Shown: positions 40,176-48,869, numbered from the stretch's first letter. The stretch: DNA of 64,000 nt from Streptomyces albogriseolus (GCA_014650475.1 BMVA01000002.1:1-64000); one strand, 5' to 3'. Notes: generated by a model not told the origin, from the letters alone. Made by a program: numbers and translations.

Positions 40176-40317
40176 GGGGCGCCTTCCTCCACAGGCGGGA
40201 ACCAAGCGGAACCCGGCGTTTCCACAGGCCCGCACGCGGTCGGCCGGTCGCTGGCAGACTGGCGCGGCAGGCCGACGAGATGGCGCGGCACGGGGGATCC
40301 ACGCGAGGGGGAGCCGA

Positions 40318-41436
40318 ATGTCCAGGGCAGTGAATCTGAGGAGGGTCACCGGTCTCGGCCGGGTGGGCAGGCTGCGCGGTCTGGCGCGACGGCGTCCCCG
40401 GGTGGATCTGAGCCACCCCGCCCGGTCCCCGCTGGGCTCGTCGGTGGTCAACTGCGTGACGTACCGGGACGGGCGGCGCCTCTCCGTGCCCGGGGACGCG
40501 GCCGACGCCGTGAAGCGGGTCCGCGAGAGCGGGGAGGGGTTCGTGTGGCTGGGGCTGCACGAGCCGACGAGCCGGGAGTTCGCCGGCGTCGCCGAGCTGT
40601 TCGACCTGCATCCGCTGGCCGTGGAGGACGCCGTCGAGGCGCACCAGCGGCCGAAGCTGGAGCGGTACGGGGAGACGCTGTTCGCGGTGTTGAAGACCGT
40701 CCGTTACGTCGAGCACGAGGAACTGACCGCGACCAGCGAGGTGGTGGACACCGGCGAGATCATGGTGTTCGTCGGCACGGACTTCGTGGTGACCGTGCGG
40801 CACGGCCGGCACGGGTCGCTCGGCCCGCTGCGCGAAGGGCTGGAGGCCGATCCCGCGCGGCTGGCGCAGGGCCCGTCCGCGGTGCTGCACGCCGTCGCGG
40901 ACCAGGTCGTCGACGACTATCTGCGGGTGGTCGACTCGGTCCAGGGAGACATGGACCGGGTCGAGACGGAGGTGTTCGCGGAGCACGGTGCCCGGGTCGA
41001 CCCGGGCCGCATCTACCAGCTCAAGCGTGAACTGCTGGAGCTGAAGCGGGCGGTGGTGCCGCTGGGCCGGCCGCTGGAGGAACTCGCCACCCGGCCGAGC
41101 CGGGTGGTCGCCCCCGAGATACAGGCGTACTTCCGTGACGTCGCCGACCATCTGCAGCGGGCGACGGAGCAGACAGCGGCGTTCGACGATCTGATCAATT
41201 CGATCCTCCAGGCCCATCTGGCGCGGGTCACGGTCGCCCAGAACGAGGACATGCGCAAGATCACCGCCTGGGCGGCGATCGTCGCGGTGCCGACCATGGT
41301 GTGCGGGATGTACGGCATGAACTTCGACCACATGCCGGAGCTGCACTGGCGGTACGGCTACGGCATGGTCGTCGGGGTGATATCGGTGGCGTGTCTGGTG
41401 CTGTACCGGGCGTTCCGGCGCAGCGGCTGGCTGTGA
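40318..41436 (+). CDS. corA: CorA-family magnesium/cobalt transporter
   Basis: The 372-residue protein has a long N-terminal cytoplasmic alpha/beta domain, coiled-coil helices that form the funnel, and two C-terminal membrane helices. The family-defining GMYGMNF motif sits at the end of the first helix (about residue 325). It forms a homopentameric Mg2+ channel in the cytoplasmic membrane. The C-terminus FRRSGWL keeps the basic sphincter. GAGGGGGAG precedes the ATG by four bases. The first ~35 residues are Arg-rich and variable. Confidence 0.94.
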   Translation: MSRAVNLRRVTGLGRVGRLRGLARRRPRVDLSHPARSPLGSSVVNCVTYRDGRRLSVPGDAADAVKRVRESGEGFVWLGLHEPTSREFAGVAELFDLHPLAVEDAVEAHQRPKLERYGETLFAVLKTVRYVEHEELTATSEVVDTGEIMVFVGTDFVVTVRHGRHGSLGPLREGLEADPARLAQGPSAVLHAVADQVVDDYLRVVDSVQGDMDRVETEVFAEHGARVDPGRIYQLKRELLELKRAVVPLGRPLEELATRPSRVVAPEIQAYFRDVADHLQRATEQTAAFDDLINSILQAHLARVTVAQNEDMRKITAWAAIVAVPTMVCGMYGMNFDHMPELHWRYGYGMVVGVISVACLVLYRAFRRSGWL

Positions 41437-41470
41437 CGCCCGTCCGACCCGCTGGTCGCGGGCGGCGGTG

Positions 41471-41899
41471 TCAGCCGGAGGCGGACCGGGCGTAGACGCT
41501 CTCGGCGAAGGCGGCGATCTGTTCGCCCGTCAGATGCCGGGCCAGATCGGCTTCGCTGATCATGCCGACGAGACGCTTGTCGTCGATGACGGGCAGCCGG
41601 CGGATCTGGTGGGTGCGCATCTCGGTGAGGACGTCGTCGACGTCGGCGTCGGACTCGATCCAGCGCGGTGTGCCCTTGGCCATGTCGCCCGCGGTGACCT
41701 CGGCGGGGTCGTGGCCCATGGCGACGCAGCCGACGACGATGTCGCGGTCGGTGAGGATGCCGCAGAGCCGTTCGTTCTCGTCGCTGATGGGCAGCGCGCC
41801 GACGTTCAGTTCGCGCATCAACTGTGCCGCTCGGTCGAGGGTTTCGTGCGCGGGAATCCACTGGGCGCCGCGGTGCATGATGTCTCCGGCGGTGGTCAT
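41471..41899 (-). CDS. Two-CBS-domain protein (Hrp1-like)
   Basis: The 142-residue protein consists of two tandem CBS domains: IMHRGAQWIPAHETLDRAAQLMRELNVGALPISDENERLCGILTDRDIV and the second with RRLPVIDDKRLVGMISEADLARHL. These stand-alone pairs bind adenine nucleotides; the relative Hrp1 of mycobacteria responds to hypoxia. No effector domain is fused. It converges on corA and is not obviously in an operon. Confidence 0.9.
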   Translation of the reverse strand: MTTAGDIMHRGAQWIPAHETLDRAAQLMRELNVGALPISDENERLCGILTDRDIVVGCVAMGHDPAEVTAGDMAKGTPRWIESDADVDDVLTEMRTHQIRRLPVIDDKRLVGMISEADLARHLTGEQIAAFAESVYARSASG

Positions 41900-42046
41900 G
41901 AGGTACCTCCCGGTGCCGGACGGCCGGCGCGGCGCGGGGCGCGCCGCGAGTCCCGACGCCCTTCATTGTCTCCGGACCGCCCGCGGACGGCACCCGCAGC
42001 GGACGACGCCGCGTCCTCGGCCCCGACCGGACTCTTCGCCGTGCTC

Positions 42047-42679
42047 TCAGCCGCGCCAGGCCGGGTGGCGGGGGTCGTCGGCCCGTACGAGCACGTCGGC
42101 GGTGCCGGCCGGGTCGGTCTCGCGCTCGTAGCGCTCGAAGGCGGGCAGGGTCCAGTGCTCGGCCTCGGGGGTGCGGCGGCGCAGCGCACCGGGTGAGAGG
42201 AGGACGTGGACGGTCAGATCGAAGGGGAACCAGTGGTGCAGGAGGAGCGGACCGTGCAGCAACAGCACGCCGCCGGGCGGCAGTTCGACATACGGGCTGC
42301 GGGTGGCGCGGTCGGTGACCGGGTCCCGGAGGTCGGGCAGCACCCGCCCGCTGCCGCCGGGGCCGAGCGGGTCGAACACCTCGCGCCACAGGGCGCCGGT
42401 GTCGTACCAGCCGCTGTAGTAGGACTCCAGGTCCTGGTGGCCGTACTCCAGCCGGACCGAGGCGGGGCGCAGGAAGCCGTCCGTGCCGATGACCAGGCTG
42501 GGGCGGCCGCGGACGCGCAGCGCCTCGGCGACCCGTTCGGCGAGCTCTCCCGGGCGGGCGGCCGGGGCGCCGTCGAGGGCGACGCGAGGCCAGGGGGCGC
42601 CGTCGGCCGTGCCGAGGTCCAGCAGGCGTTCGGCGAGCAGGTCGACGAGCCGGTCCCAGGTGATCGCTTCGAGTCGCAC
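42047..42679 (-). CDS. Uridine-kinase-like protein lacking a canonical P-loop
   Basis: The 210-residue protein resembles the actinobacterial uridine-kinase-like family: RLEAITWDRLVDLLAERLLDL, then RVALDGAPAARPGELAERVAEALR where the P-loop should be, PSLVIGTDGFLRPASVRLEYGHQDLESYY, and a LLLHGPLLLHHWFPFDLTVHVLLS strand. The expected GxxxxGK[ST] is replaced by GAPAARPGE, so ATP binding is doubtful. I favour GTG at 42677-42679 (VRLEAITW); a GTG at 42697 is the alternative. Neither has a clear ribosome-binding site. Confidence 0.75.
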   Translation of the reverse strand: MRLEAITWDRLVDLLAERLLDLGTADGAPWPRVALDGAPAARPGELAERVAEALRVRGRPSLVIGTDGFLRPASVRLEYGHQDLESYYSGWYDTGALWREVFDPLGPGGSGRVLPDLRDPVTDRATRSPYVELPPGGVLLLHGPLLLHHWFPFDLTVHVLLSPGALRRRTPEAEHWTLPAFERYERETDPAGTADVLVRADDPRHPAWRG

Positions 42680-42864
42680 ACGGCCATGATGCGGCACGTC
42701 CGGGGCGGTACCGGAGGCGCCGGGGAGGGCAGGGCGGTGGACGTTCGCGTATGGGTGCGCGCCGCTCGGGCATGGTCCGGCGCGGCGGGGGCGCGTTCAC
42801 TGGTGGTGCGGGCGGCCGGGGGAAGGGCCCGGGCCGGAAGGACGAGGGTGACGGGGGTGAGGAC

Positions 42865-43347
42865 ATGGGCGACGGGCCGTACGCCGTGCTGACGGCGCTG
42901 GGTGTGCTGGGGACCGGGCTGGTGGCGGGGGTGTTCTGCGCGTTCTCGACGTTCGTGATGAGAGGGCTGGCGGCGCTGCCGCCGGCGCGGGGCGTGGCCG
43001 CGATGCAGGCGGTCAACGTGGCGGCGGTGCGGCCGCCGTTCATGGCGGTGTTCCTCGGTACGACGGTGCTGAGCGCTGTGCTCACGGTGGTGACGCTCGT
43101 GATGTGGCCGGGCGAGGGGGCGGTCGCGTCGGTGGTGGGCGGCGTCCTGTACCTGGGCGGGTCGTTCGGGCCGACCGTGGCGGCGAACATACCCCGCAAC
43201 GAGCGGCTGGCCCGGCTCGACGCGGGCGGTGCCGAGGCGGCCGTGTACTGGCCGGAGTACGTGCGCGGGTGGACGCGGTGGAACCACGTCCGCGCCCTCG
43301 CCTCGGCCGGGGCCGCGTCGGTGTACCTGCTCGCCCTCACGGGCTGA
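42865..43347 (+). CDS. DUF1772-family membrane protein
   Basis: The 160-residue protein has four hydrophobic helices and the DUF1772 pattern: an N-terminal GLVAGVFCAFSTFVMRGLAALPPARGVAAMQAVN, a central FLGTTVLSAVLTVV helix, and the WTRWNHVRALASAGAASVYLLAL C-terminus. Function is unknown; members are often next to anthrone-oxygenase-like genes. GGTGAGG precedes the ATG at 42865. The frame is open upstream to 42751 but the extension is low-complexity. Confidence 0.85.
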   Translation: MGDGPYAVLTALGVLGTGLVAGVFCAFSTFVMRGLAALPPARGVAAMQAVNVAAVRPPFMAVFLGTTVLSAVLTVVTLVMWPGEGAVASVVGGVLYLGGSFGPTVAANIPRNERLARLDAGGAEAAVYWPEYVRGWTRWNHVRALASAGAASVYLLALTG

Positions 43348-43479
43348 GGCACCGCACGGAAGGCGCCGTACGGACGGTGTCCGGCACGCTGCGTGCCCGG
43401 GTGGGCGGACGTATCGTGTGCGCAGGAGTGCCGCCCGACGACGCACGGCCTGTCACCCGCGCACGCAAGGAAGACGGCC

Positions 43480-44970
43480 ATGGCAGATCCCAAGGGTTTC
43501 CTTACCACGCCCCGCCGGGAGTGGCCGCGCCGGCCTGTGGAGGAGCGGGTCCGCGACTGGGACGAGGTGTACGTCCCCGGGGGACTGCTGCCGATCATCA
43601 GTACGCAGGCCGACCGGTGCATGGACTGCGGTGTGCCGTTCTGCCACGAGGCCTGTCCGCTGGGCAACCTCATCCCGGAGTGGAACGACCTGGTCTCCCG
43701 GGAGGACTGGCGGGCGGCGGCGGAGCGGCTGCACGCCACGAACAACTTCCCCGAGTTCACGGGGAGGCTGTGTCCGGCGCCGTGCGAGGCGGGCTGCGTG
43801 CTCGCCATCAACCAGCCGGCTGTCACCATCAAGAACGTCGAGTGCGCCATCGCCGACAAGGCGTGGGAGGAGGGGTTCGCCCAGGCGGCCCCGCCGGACC
43901 GGCTGTCCGGGCGGACGGTCGCGGTCGTCGGCTCCGGCCCCACCGGGCTGGCAGCCGCGCAGCAGCTCACCCGGGCCGGGCACACGGTCGCCGTGTACGA
44001 GAGGGACGACCGGATCGGCGGGCTGATGCGGTACGGCATCCCCGAGTTCAAGATGGAGCGGCGCCATCTGGAGCGGCGCGTGGAGCAGATGCGGGCCGAG
44101 GGGACGAGGTTCCGCACGTCGACCACGGTCGGACGGGACGTGGACGCGGCGGAGCTGCGGACCCGTTACGACGCGGTGGTGATCGCCACGGGGGCGACGG
44201 CGTGGCGGGAGCTGCCGGTGCCGGGGCGTGAACTCGCGGGCATCCACCAGGCGATGGAGTACTTGCCGCTGGCCAACCATGTGTGCGAGGGCGACCTGGA
44301 GAGGTCGCCGTTGTCGGCGGAGGGGCGGCACGTGGTCATCGTCGGGGGCGGTGACACGGGCGCCGACTGTCTGGGGACGGCGGTGCGGGAGCGGGCCGCG
44401 TCCGTCACCCAGCTGGACATCTACCGCAGGCCGGGCGCCGAGCGCGACGAGGAGAACGAGCCCTGGCCGACGTATCCGAAGCTGTACCGGCTGTCGCCGG
44501 CGCACGAGGAGGCGGGCGCGCTGCGGACGGCGCCGGCGGCGGACGCCGACGCGCGGCTGTTCGCCGCGTCGACGCTGCGCTTCGAGGGGGACGAGGAAGG
44601 GCGTGTGCGGGGGCTGCACCTGGTCGAGGTGGACGCGGCGCGGAAGCCCGTGCCGGGGACGCGGCGGACCCTGCCCGCCGACATGGTGCTGCTCGCGCTC
44701 GGCTTCTCGGGGCCGGACCAGGGCGACGGGAGCATCGCGCAGCTCGGCCTCGAGCTGGAGCCGCGCGGCACGATCGCGCGCGGGCCGGACTTCGCGACGA
44801 ACGTCCCGGGTGTCTTCGCGGCGGGCGACGCCGCCCGGGGTCAGTCGCTGATCGTGTGGGCCATCGCGGAGGGGCGGGCGGTGGCGGCGGCCGTCGACCG
44901 CTTCCTGACGGGCCGCACGAGCCGTCTGCCGGCGCCGATCGGGCCGTACGACCGCCCTATGAGCGTCTGA
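43480..44970 (+). CDS. gltD: Glutamate synthase small-subunit-like flavoprotein (orphan GltD)
   Basis: The 496-residue protein carries the two N-terminal Cys clusters that hold [4Fe-4S] centres (CMDCGVPFCHEACPLGN, CPAPCEAGCVL). It then has an FAD site VVGSGPTGLAAAQQL, an NAD(P)H site VIVGGGDTGADCLGT and the C-terminal FAADAARGQSLIVWAI type motif (FAAGDAARGQS). In GOGAT it passes electrons from NADPH to the large subunit. No gltB lies nearby, so it may serve another oxidoreductase or pair with a distant large subunit. AAGGAAG precedes the ATG. Confidence 0.92.
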   Translation: MADPKGFLTTPRREWPRRPVEERVRDWDEVYVPGGLLPIISTQADRCMDCGVPFCHEACPLGNLIPEWNDLVSREDWRAAAERLHATNNFPEFTGRLCPAPCEAGCVLAINQPAVTIKNVECAIADKAWEEGFAQAAPPDRLSGRTVAVVGSGPTGLAAAQQLTRAGHTVAVYERDDRIGGLMRYGIPEFKMERRHLERRVEQMRAEGTRFRTSTTVGRDVDAAELRTRYDAVVIATGATAWRELPVPGRELAGIHQAMEYLPLANHVCEGDLERSPLSAEGRHVVIVGGGDTGADCLGTAVRERAASVTQLDIYRRPGAERDEENEPWPTYPKLYRLSPAHEEAGALRTAPAADADARLFAASTLRFEGDEEGRVRGLHLVEVDAARKPVPGTRRTLPADMVLLALGFSGPDQGDGSIAQLGLELEPRGTIARGPDFATNVPGVFAAGDAARGQSLIVWAIAEGRAVAAAVDRFLTGRTSRLPAPIGPYDRPMSV

Positions 44971-45088
44971 CCCGGCCCGCACCCGCCCCCGTGCGCCAGG
45001 CCCCCGCACGTCGGTCTGCCGTCCGGCGCCGTGGCCGGAATCCGGCCCCGTGTCCGGCGGACGCCGGCCCGGCCGGGCCCCGGCGCAC

Positions 45089-45130
45089 CGACGCCCCGGA
45101 CCCGGCATCAGCCGGGCGCCCGGGGCGTCG
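45089..45130. terminator. Bidirectional terminator between gltD and the methyltransferase gene
   Basis: An 11-bp outer stem (45089-45099 with 45120-45130) and a 6-bp inner stem (45101-45106 with 45111-45116) closing on ATCA lie between the two convergent genes. Confidence 0.8.
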
Positions 45131-45152
45131 AGGTCGGAACGCGGAACGGACC

Positions 45153-45956
45153 TCAAAGCTTGCGCGCCACCGCGCCGTAGCCGGGGATGACCCCGTCGTC
45201 CTGGCCCGGAACCGGGTCGCCCAGTTCGGGGCGCCACAGGTGCGGCACCTGGACGCCCGGTTCCACGAGGTCGAGGCCGTCGAAGAAGCGGGTGAACTCC
45301 TCGCGGCTGCGCAGCGCCAGCGTGACGCCCGCACCCCTGAGCTTCGCGGCGGCCTCCTCCGACTCCTCGGGAGTGAAGTCGGCCGTGGCGTGGCTGATGA
45401 CCAGGTGGCTGCCCGAGGGCAGGGCGTCCACCAGCCGCTCCACCAGCTCGTGCGCGCCGTCCTCGTCGGGGACGAAGTGGAGCAGCGCGATGAGCGACAG
45501 CGCGATCGGCTCGTCGAAGTCGAGGATCTTGCGCGCGCCCTCCAGGATGGTGTCCGGGTCCCGGACGTCGGCCTGGAGGTAGTCGGTGACACCCTCCTCC
45601 GTGCCGCGCAGCAGGGCCGCCGCGTGGGCCAGCACGATGGGGTCGTTGTCGCAGTACACGACGCGGGCGTCCGGCGCGATCCGCTGGGCGATCTGGTGCA
45701 GGTTCGGCTCGGTGGGGATGCCGGTGCCGATGTCGAGGAACTGGCGCACGCCCTGTCCGGCGAGCCAGCGCGTGGCGCGCTGCATGAACGCGCGGTTGAC
45801 GCGCGCCATGACCGGCACCCTCGGCTCCAGGGCGAGCATCTGCCGGCCCATGGCCTCGTCGACCGGGTAGTTGTCCTTGCCTCCGAGGTACCAGTCGTAC
45901 ATCCGCGCCGGATGCGGTCTGGTGGTGTCGATCTCCACGGGGTTCTGCCCGGTCAT
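45153..45956 (-). CDS. SAM-dependent methyltransferase, DUF574/PF04672 family
   Basis: The 267-residue protein has the actinobacterial PF04672 pattern: RPHPARMYDWYLGGKDNYPVDE near the N-terminus, the SAM-binding FLDIGTGIPTEPNLHQIA, and VVYCDNDPIVLAHAAALL. Many copies occur in Streptomyces, often beside XRE/DUF397 pairs as here; the substrate is unknown. I chose the ATG at 45954-45956 with GGAG seven bases upstream instead of an upstream TTG. An AAGTGT-type motif shared with neighbouring promoters lies about 20 bases upstream. Confidence 0.9.
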   Translation of the reverse strand: MTGQNPVEIDTTRPHPARMYDWYLGGKDNYPVDEAMGRQMLALEPRVPVMARVNRAFMQRATRWLAGQGVRQFLDIGTGIPTEPNLHQIAQRIAPDARVVYCDNDPIVLAHAAALLRGTEEGVTDYLQADVRDPDTILEGARKILDFDEPIALSLIALLHFVPDEDGAHELVERLVDALPSGSHLVISHATADFTPEESEEAAAKLRGAGVTLALRSREEFTRFFDGLDLVEPGVQVPHLWRPELGDPVPGQDDGVIPGYGAVARKL

Positions 45957-46037
45957 GACGGACTCCGTAACTGTCTGCAAGTGTTAGTGATCAATTCAGT
46001 GCCAAGGAAGAAGCAAAGGTAGTGCGGCAACCGGAGG

Positions 46038-46322
46038 TCAGGACAGCAGGAAATCCGCCTCTCCGGCCTTGGCCCCCTCGATGAAGGCCGTCATCTCGGC
46101 GGAGGTGTAGATGAGCGCCGGACCGTCCGGGTCGGTGGACTGGCGCACGGCGATCCGGCCGTCGTCCAGCTTCATCGCCTCCAGGCAGTTTCCGCCGTTG
46201 CCGCCGCTCCAGGGCTTGTGCCAGCCCTCGCTGCCCAGCTCCCGCGCGGGCATCCCGTTGTAGATCCTTCCGGCGTGCGCCCGCGCACGCGGCTGGGTCT
46301 TCGGGGGCTTGATGAGTTCCAT
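46038..46322 (-). CDS. DUF397-domain protein
   Basis: The 94-residue protein carries the DUF397 core (LGSEGWHKPWSGGNGGNCLEAMKLDDGRIAVRQSTDPDGPALIYTSAEMTAFIEGAKAGEADFLL). DUF397 proteins are small partners of XRE/DUF5753 regulators in Streptomyces, probably an antagonist or anti-regulator in developmental and antibiotic control (WhiJ-like systems). Its ATG follows the regulator's stop codon directly (TGAATG), with GGAG inside the regulator end, so the pair is translationally coupled. Confidence 0.93.
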   Translation of the reverse strand: MELIKPPKTQPRARAHAGRIYNGMPARELGSEGWHKPWSGGNGGNCLEAMKLDDGRIAVRQSTDPDGPALIYTSAEMTAFIEGAKAGEADFLLS

Positions 46323-47183
46323 TCACAGCTCCTTGCGGAGATCCCGGAGGATCTCCTTCGTGCGATGTGCCGTGGCGGCCTGCGCCGCCATGCGGTCCAT
46401 GACCTCGAGGTGGGTCGCCACCTCGGTGCGCGCGTCCAGGTAGACGGCGCCGGTCAGGTACTCGCTGTAGACCATGTCCGGCAGTTCGGGCATGGCAAAT
46501 CGGAACAGCACGAACGGCCCGTACGTGCCGGGATGGGGCCCGCTGTCGAAGGTGGCGATCTGCAGCGTCACATTGGGCAGCGCCGACGCCTCGAGCAGCT
46601 TGTCGATCTGCGCGCGCATCACCTCCGGGCCGCCGACCCGGCGGCGCAGCGCGGTCTCGTCCATCACGACCCACAGCCGGGGCGCGTCCTCGCGGGTGAG
46701 CAGCTCCTGCCGCCGCATGCGCAGGTCGACGTGGCGCTCTATGTCCTCGGGGCGGGTCTGCCCTATGGCTCCGGAGCGCAGCACGCCACGCGCGTAGTCC
46801 TCCGTCTGGAGCAGTCCGGGGACGAAGTGGGGCTCGTAGCTGCGGATGAGGGAGGCCGCGCCCTCCAGGCTGACGTACATGGAGAACCAGCCGGGCAGGA
46901 TGTCGTGGAAGCGCTGCCACCAGCCGGGCTTGTTGGCGTCCTCCGCGAGCTGGACGAAGGCCTCGGCCTCCTCGTCGGAGACGCCGTAGGCCTTCAGCAG
47001 CAGCTGGAGGTAGGGGATCTTGAGCGCCACCTCGGCCATCTCCATGCGGCGCACGGTGGCGGGGGCGACACGCAGGATCCGGGCGGCCTCCTCCCGCTTG
47101 AGACCCGCGCGCTCGCGCAGATCCAGCAGGCGGCGGCCGAGGACGACCTGCCCGACCGTCGGCGCGGACCGGGGTTCGCTCAC
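46323..47183 (-). CDS. XRE-family regulator with DUF5753 (WhiJ-like)
   Basis: The 286-residue protein has an N-terminal helix-turn-helix (VVLGRRLLDLRERAGLKREEAARILRVAPATVRRMEMAEV) and a C-terminal DUF5753 domain (SYEPHFVPGLLQTEDYARGVL ... GPFVLFRFAMPELPDMVYSEYLTGAVYLD). Such regulators pair with DUF397 proteins and with HATPase and small genes in clusters like whiJ, controlling morphological development. The start at 47183 is an ATG with GGGAGG upstream. The probable operator ACACTTG-C-CAAGTGT lies in the divergent promoter region to its right. Confidence 0.92.
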   Translation of the reverse strand: MSEPRSAPTVGQVVLGRRLLDLRERAGLKREEAARILRVAPATVRRMEMAEVALKIPYLQLLLKAYGVSDEEAEAFVQLAEDANKPGWWQRFHDILPGWFSMYVSLEGAASLIRSYEPHFVPGLLQTEDYARGVLRSGAIGQTRPEDIERHVDLRMRRQELLTREDAPRLWVVMDETALRRRVGGPEVMRAQIDKLLEASALPNVTLQIATFDSGPHPGTYGPFVLFRFAMPELPDMVYSEYLTGAVYLDARTEVATHLEVMDRMAAQAATAHRTKEILRDLRKEL

Positions 47184-47392
47184 GCTTCACCTCCCTCGAA
47201 CAAATTCTGACCTCGAACAAATCCTGACAGCCCGGCGGCGCCGTCCGGTGATCTGGCACGGAGATCCATTGACCCGAACACATATTCGAATCGATTTCCG
47301 GCCACCCCAACTGGCGCTGCGCGAGGTGCTGTTGCGAGCAGTGTGCCACGCCCGTCCAGACCGTCACACAGCACTCTGCAATTTTCAAAGTG

Positions 47393-47432
47393 ACACTTGC
47401 CAAGTGTTCACGGCGGGGCGATAGTGGCAAGC
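47393..47432 (+). promoter_or_regulatory. Leaderless promoter overlapped by a palindromic operator
   Basis: TTGCCA at 47397-47402 and GATAGT at 47420-47425 are 17 bases apart, and the GTG start follows 7 bases later with no ribosome-binding site. A 15-bp palindrome, ACACTTG-C-CAAGTGT at 47393-47407, overlaps the -35 box, so a bound regulator would block transcription. The neighbouring XRE protein is the obvious candidate. Confidence 0.7.
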
Positions 47433-48089
47433 GTGATTCCGTCCGCGCCCTTAGGAACAGACGCCGCCGCGGCTTCCGTCGGCCTCGGCGCCGCCCCGGC
47501 CACCGCCCCCTCGGGGGTCGCCGCCGAGCGCCGGTTCCGCTTCGAACTGGCCGCTCATCCTGGCTCCGCCGCGCAGGCGAGACGGCTGGCGCGGGCCCGG
47601 CTGACCGGCTGGTCGGTCTGCGAGGACACCTGCGACACGGCGGCCCTGGTCGTCTCCGAACTGGTCACCAACGCCATCGTGCACACCGCGAGCAGCCGTG
47701 TCGTCTGCGAGCTGCACGACGGCGACGACCTGCTGCGCATAGCCGTGCGGGACGAGGGCTGCGCGCCGGGCCGGCCACGGGCGAACACCCGGCAGCAGCC
47801 GGAGGAGGAGCACGGGAGGGGACTGCTCCTCGTCGACGCCCTGTGCCACGCGTGGGGCGCCCACGAACACGGTCCCGGCCTGCTGGTCTGGGCAGAACTC
47901 CCCCGCACCGCCGGCACCCCGGGCGACCCCGGCGAGCCCCGCGACGACCTCGGCTGGGGCGCCCGCCCCAAGCCCGGTCCGGCCGGCGGCTCCGAGGACG
48001 GCGCGGACGAGACCGGCGACGGGGACGCGGCCCACCCCGCCGAGCAGCGCCTGGGCACACCCGCCGGCCGGGACGGAGGACGGGCGTGA
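47433..48089 (+). CDS. ATP-binding (HATPase_c) regulator, anti-sigma/histidine-kinase type
   Basis: The 218-residue protein has a GHKL ATPase domain at about residues 30-150: N-box ALVVSELVTNAIVHTASS, G1 box VRDEGCAPG and a G2-type RGLLLVDALCHAWG. It has no dimerisation histidine domain, as in RsbW-like serine kinases that bind sigma or anti-sigma factors. The ~60-residue C-terminal tail is Gly/Asp-rich and disordered. The GTG start at 47433 is fixed by the leaderless promoter. It overlaps the next gene (GTGA). Confidence 0.9.
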   Translation: MIPSAPLGTDAAAASVGLGAAPATAPSGVAAERRFRFELAAHPGSAAQARRLARARLTGWSVCEDTCDTAALVVSELVTNAIVHTASSRVVCELHDGDDLLRIAVRDEGCAPGRPRANTRQQPEEEHGRGLLLVDALCHAWGAHEHGPGLLVWAELPRTAGTPGDPGEPRDDLGWGARPKPGPAGGSEDGADETGDGDAAHPAEQRLGTPAGRDGGRA

Positions 48090-48538
48090 CGGGCGCCGGC
48101 GGCACCCGCATGCTGAGCCTGGACTCGCTGGTCCGCATGCAGCGCGGACGGCAGACGCCGGACGCGCCGCGCAGGCTCCTCGTGCCGGACGGCATGACCG
48201 CCCCGATGGGCTGCGACGCGGTGGCCGTGCCGGCCCGCTTCGGCCCGCTGGTCCTGCCCCGGCTGCCCCGCGTGGGGTGCGTGTACGCCGATGACGCGCA
48301 CTGGTGGTGGCTGGTCCCGTCCGACTCGGACTACGCCCTGGAGTGGCCCGCCCCCGCGCACTACGCCGCCGGCGCGGTCCTCCCCGACGCCCCCGCCGAC
48401 GCGGGCGCCGCGGGCCTGCCGGGCCTCATCCACCGCCCCGACGGCACGCTCCCCTACACGCCGCCGATACCGCTCTACCTGGCCCTGTGCCGGCTCACCG
48501 GGACGACCCCCGTCTGGTCACGCCCCGTCACCGCCTGA
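48086..48538 (+). CDS. Hypothetical protein of the WhiJ-like cluster
   Basis: The 150-residue protein starts at GTG, overlapping the ATPase stop (GTGA), with GGAGG about seven bases upstream. It has a Trp-rich segment (YADDAHWWWLVPSDSDYALEWP) and no membrane helix, signal peptide or known motif. Its coupling to the ATPase suggests that it acts with it. It may be a cofactor of the same regulatory pathway; no family is recognised. Confidence 0.8.
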   Translation: MTGAGGTRMLSLDSLVRMQRGRQTPDAPRRLLVPDGMTAPMGCDAVAVPARFGPLVLPRLPRVGCVYADDAHWWWLVPSDSDYALEWPAPAHYAAGAVLPDAPADAGAAGLPGLIHRPDGTLPYTPPIPLYLALCRLTGTTPVWSRPVTA

Positions 48539-48567
48539 CGGCCGCGCAACGCGCCGCGCGGCCCGGG

Positions 48568-48753
48568 TCACGCCACCGCGTCACCACCCGCGCTCTCGCC
48601 GCGGACGATCACGAGGAACATGTCGGTGGCGAGATCCATGACGACCTCGGCGGGCAGGCCCTCCAGGCGCCGCGCGTGCGCGAACTCCTCCGCGGGCCAG
48701 GAGCCACGCGGTCCACCTGCGGGAAAGCGTTCGAGCACGGTTCGCCCGTTCAC
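48568..48753 (-). CDS. Small hypothetical protein (61 aa) of the WhiJ-like cluster
   Basis: The product (VNGRTVLERFPAGGPRGSWPAEEFAHARRLEGLPAEVVMDLATDMFLVIVRG...) is a small soluble protein. I chose the GTG at 48751-48753, which has GGAGG seven bases upstream; an in-frame ATG at 48798 would add 15 residues. An operator-like CTGCCAAGTGTGAG lies about 100 bases upstream, matching the motif at 47393, so it is likely under the same control. Confidence 0.7.
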   Translation of the reverse strand: MNGRTVLERFPAGGPRGSWPAEEFAHARRLEGLPAEVVMDLATDMFLVIVRGESAGGDAVA

Positions 48754-48855
48754 CCTGCCACCTCCATGTAGCGCTGTACTCGTAGAGTTAAACGCCAACC
48801 ATGGGGCGAACGCCTCGTCCGGTGACGGTACTGAGACGTAGTTGACACCCGTTCA

Positions 48856-48869
48856 CTGCCAAGTGTGAG
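48856..48869. promoter_or_regulatory. Operator-like AAGTGT motif upstream of the small gene
   Basis: CTGCCAAGTGTGAG shares the core GCCAAGTGT with the palindrome at 47393-47407. A related CTGCAAGTGTTAG lies near 45973-45986, upstream of the methyltransferase gene. Confidence 0.5.
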
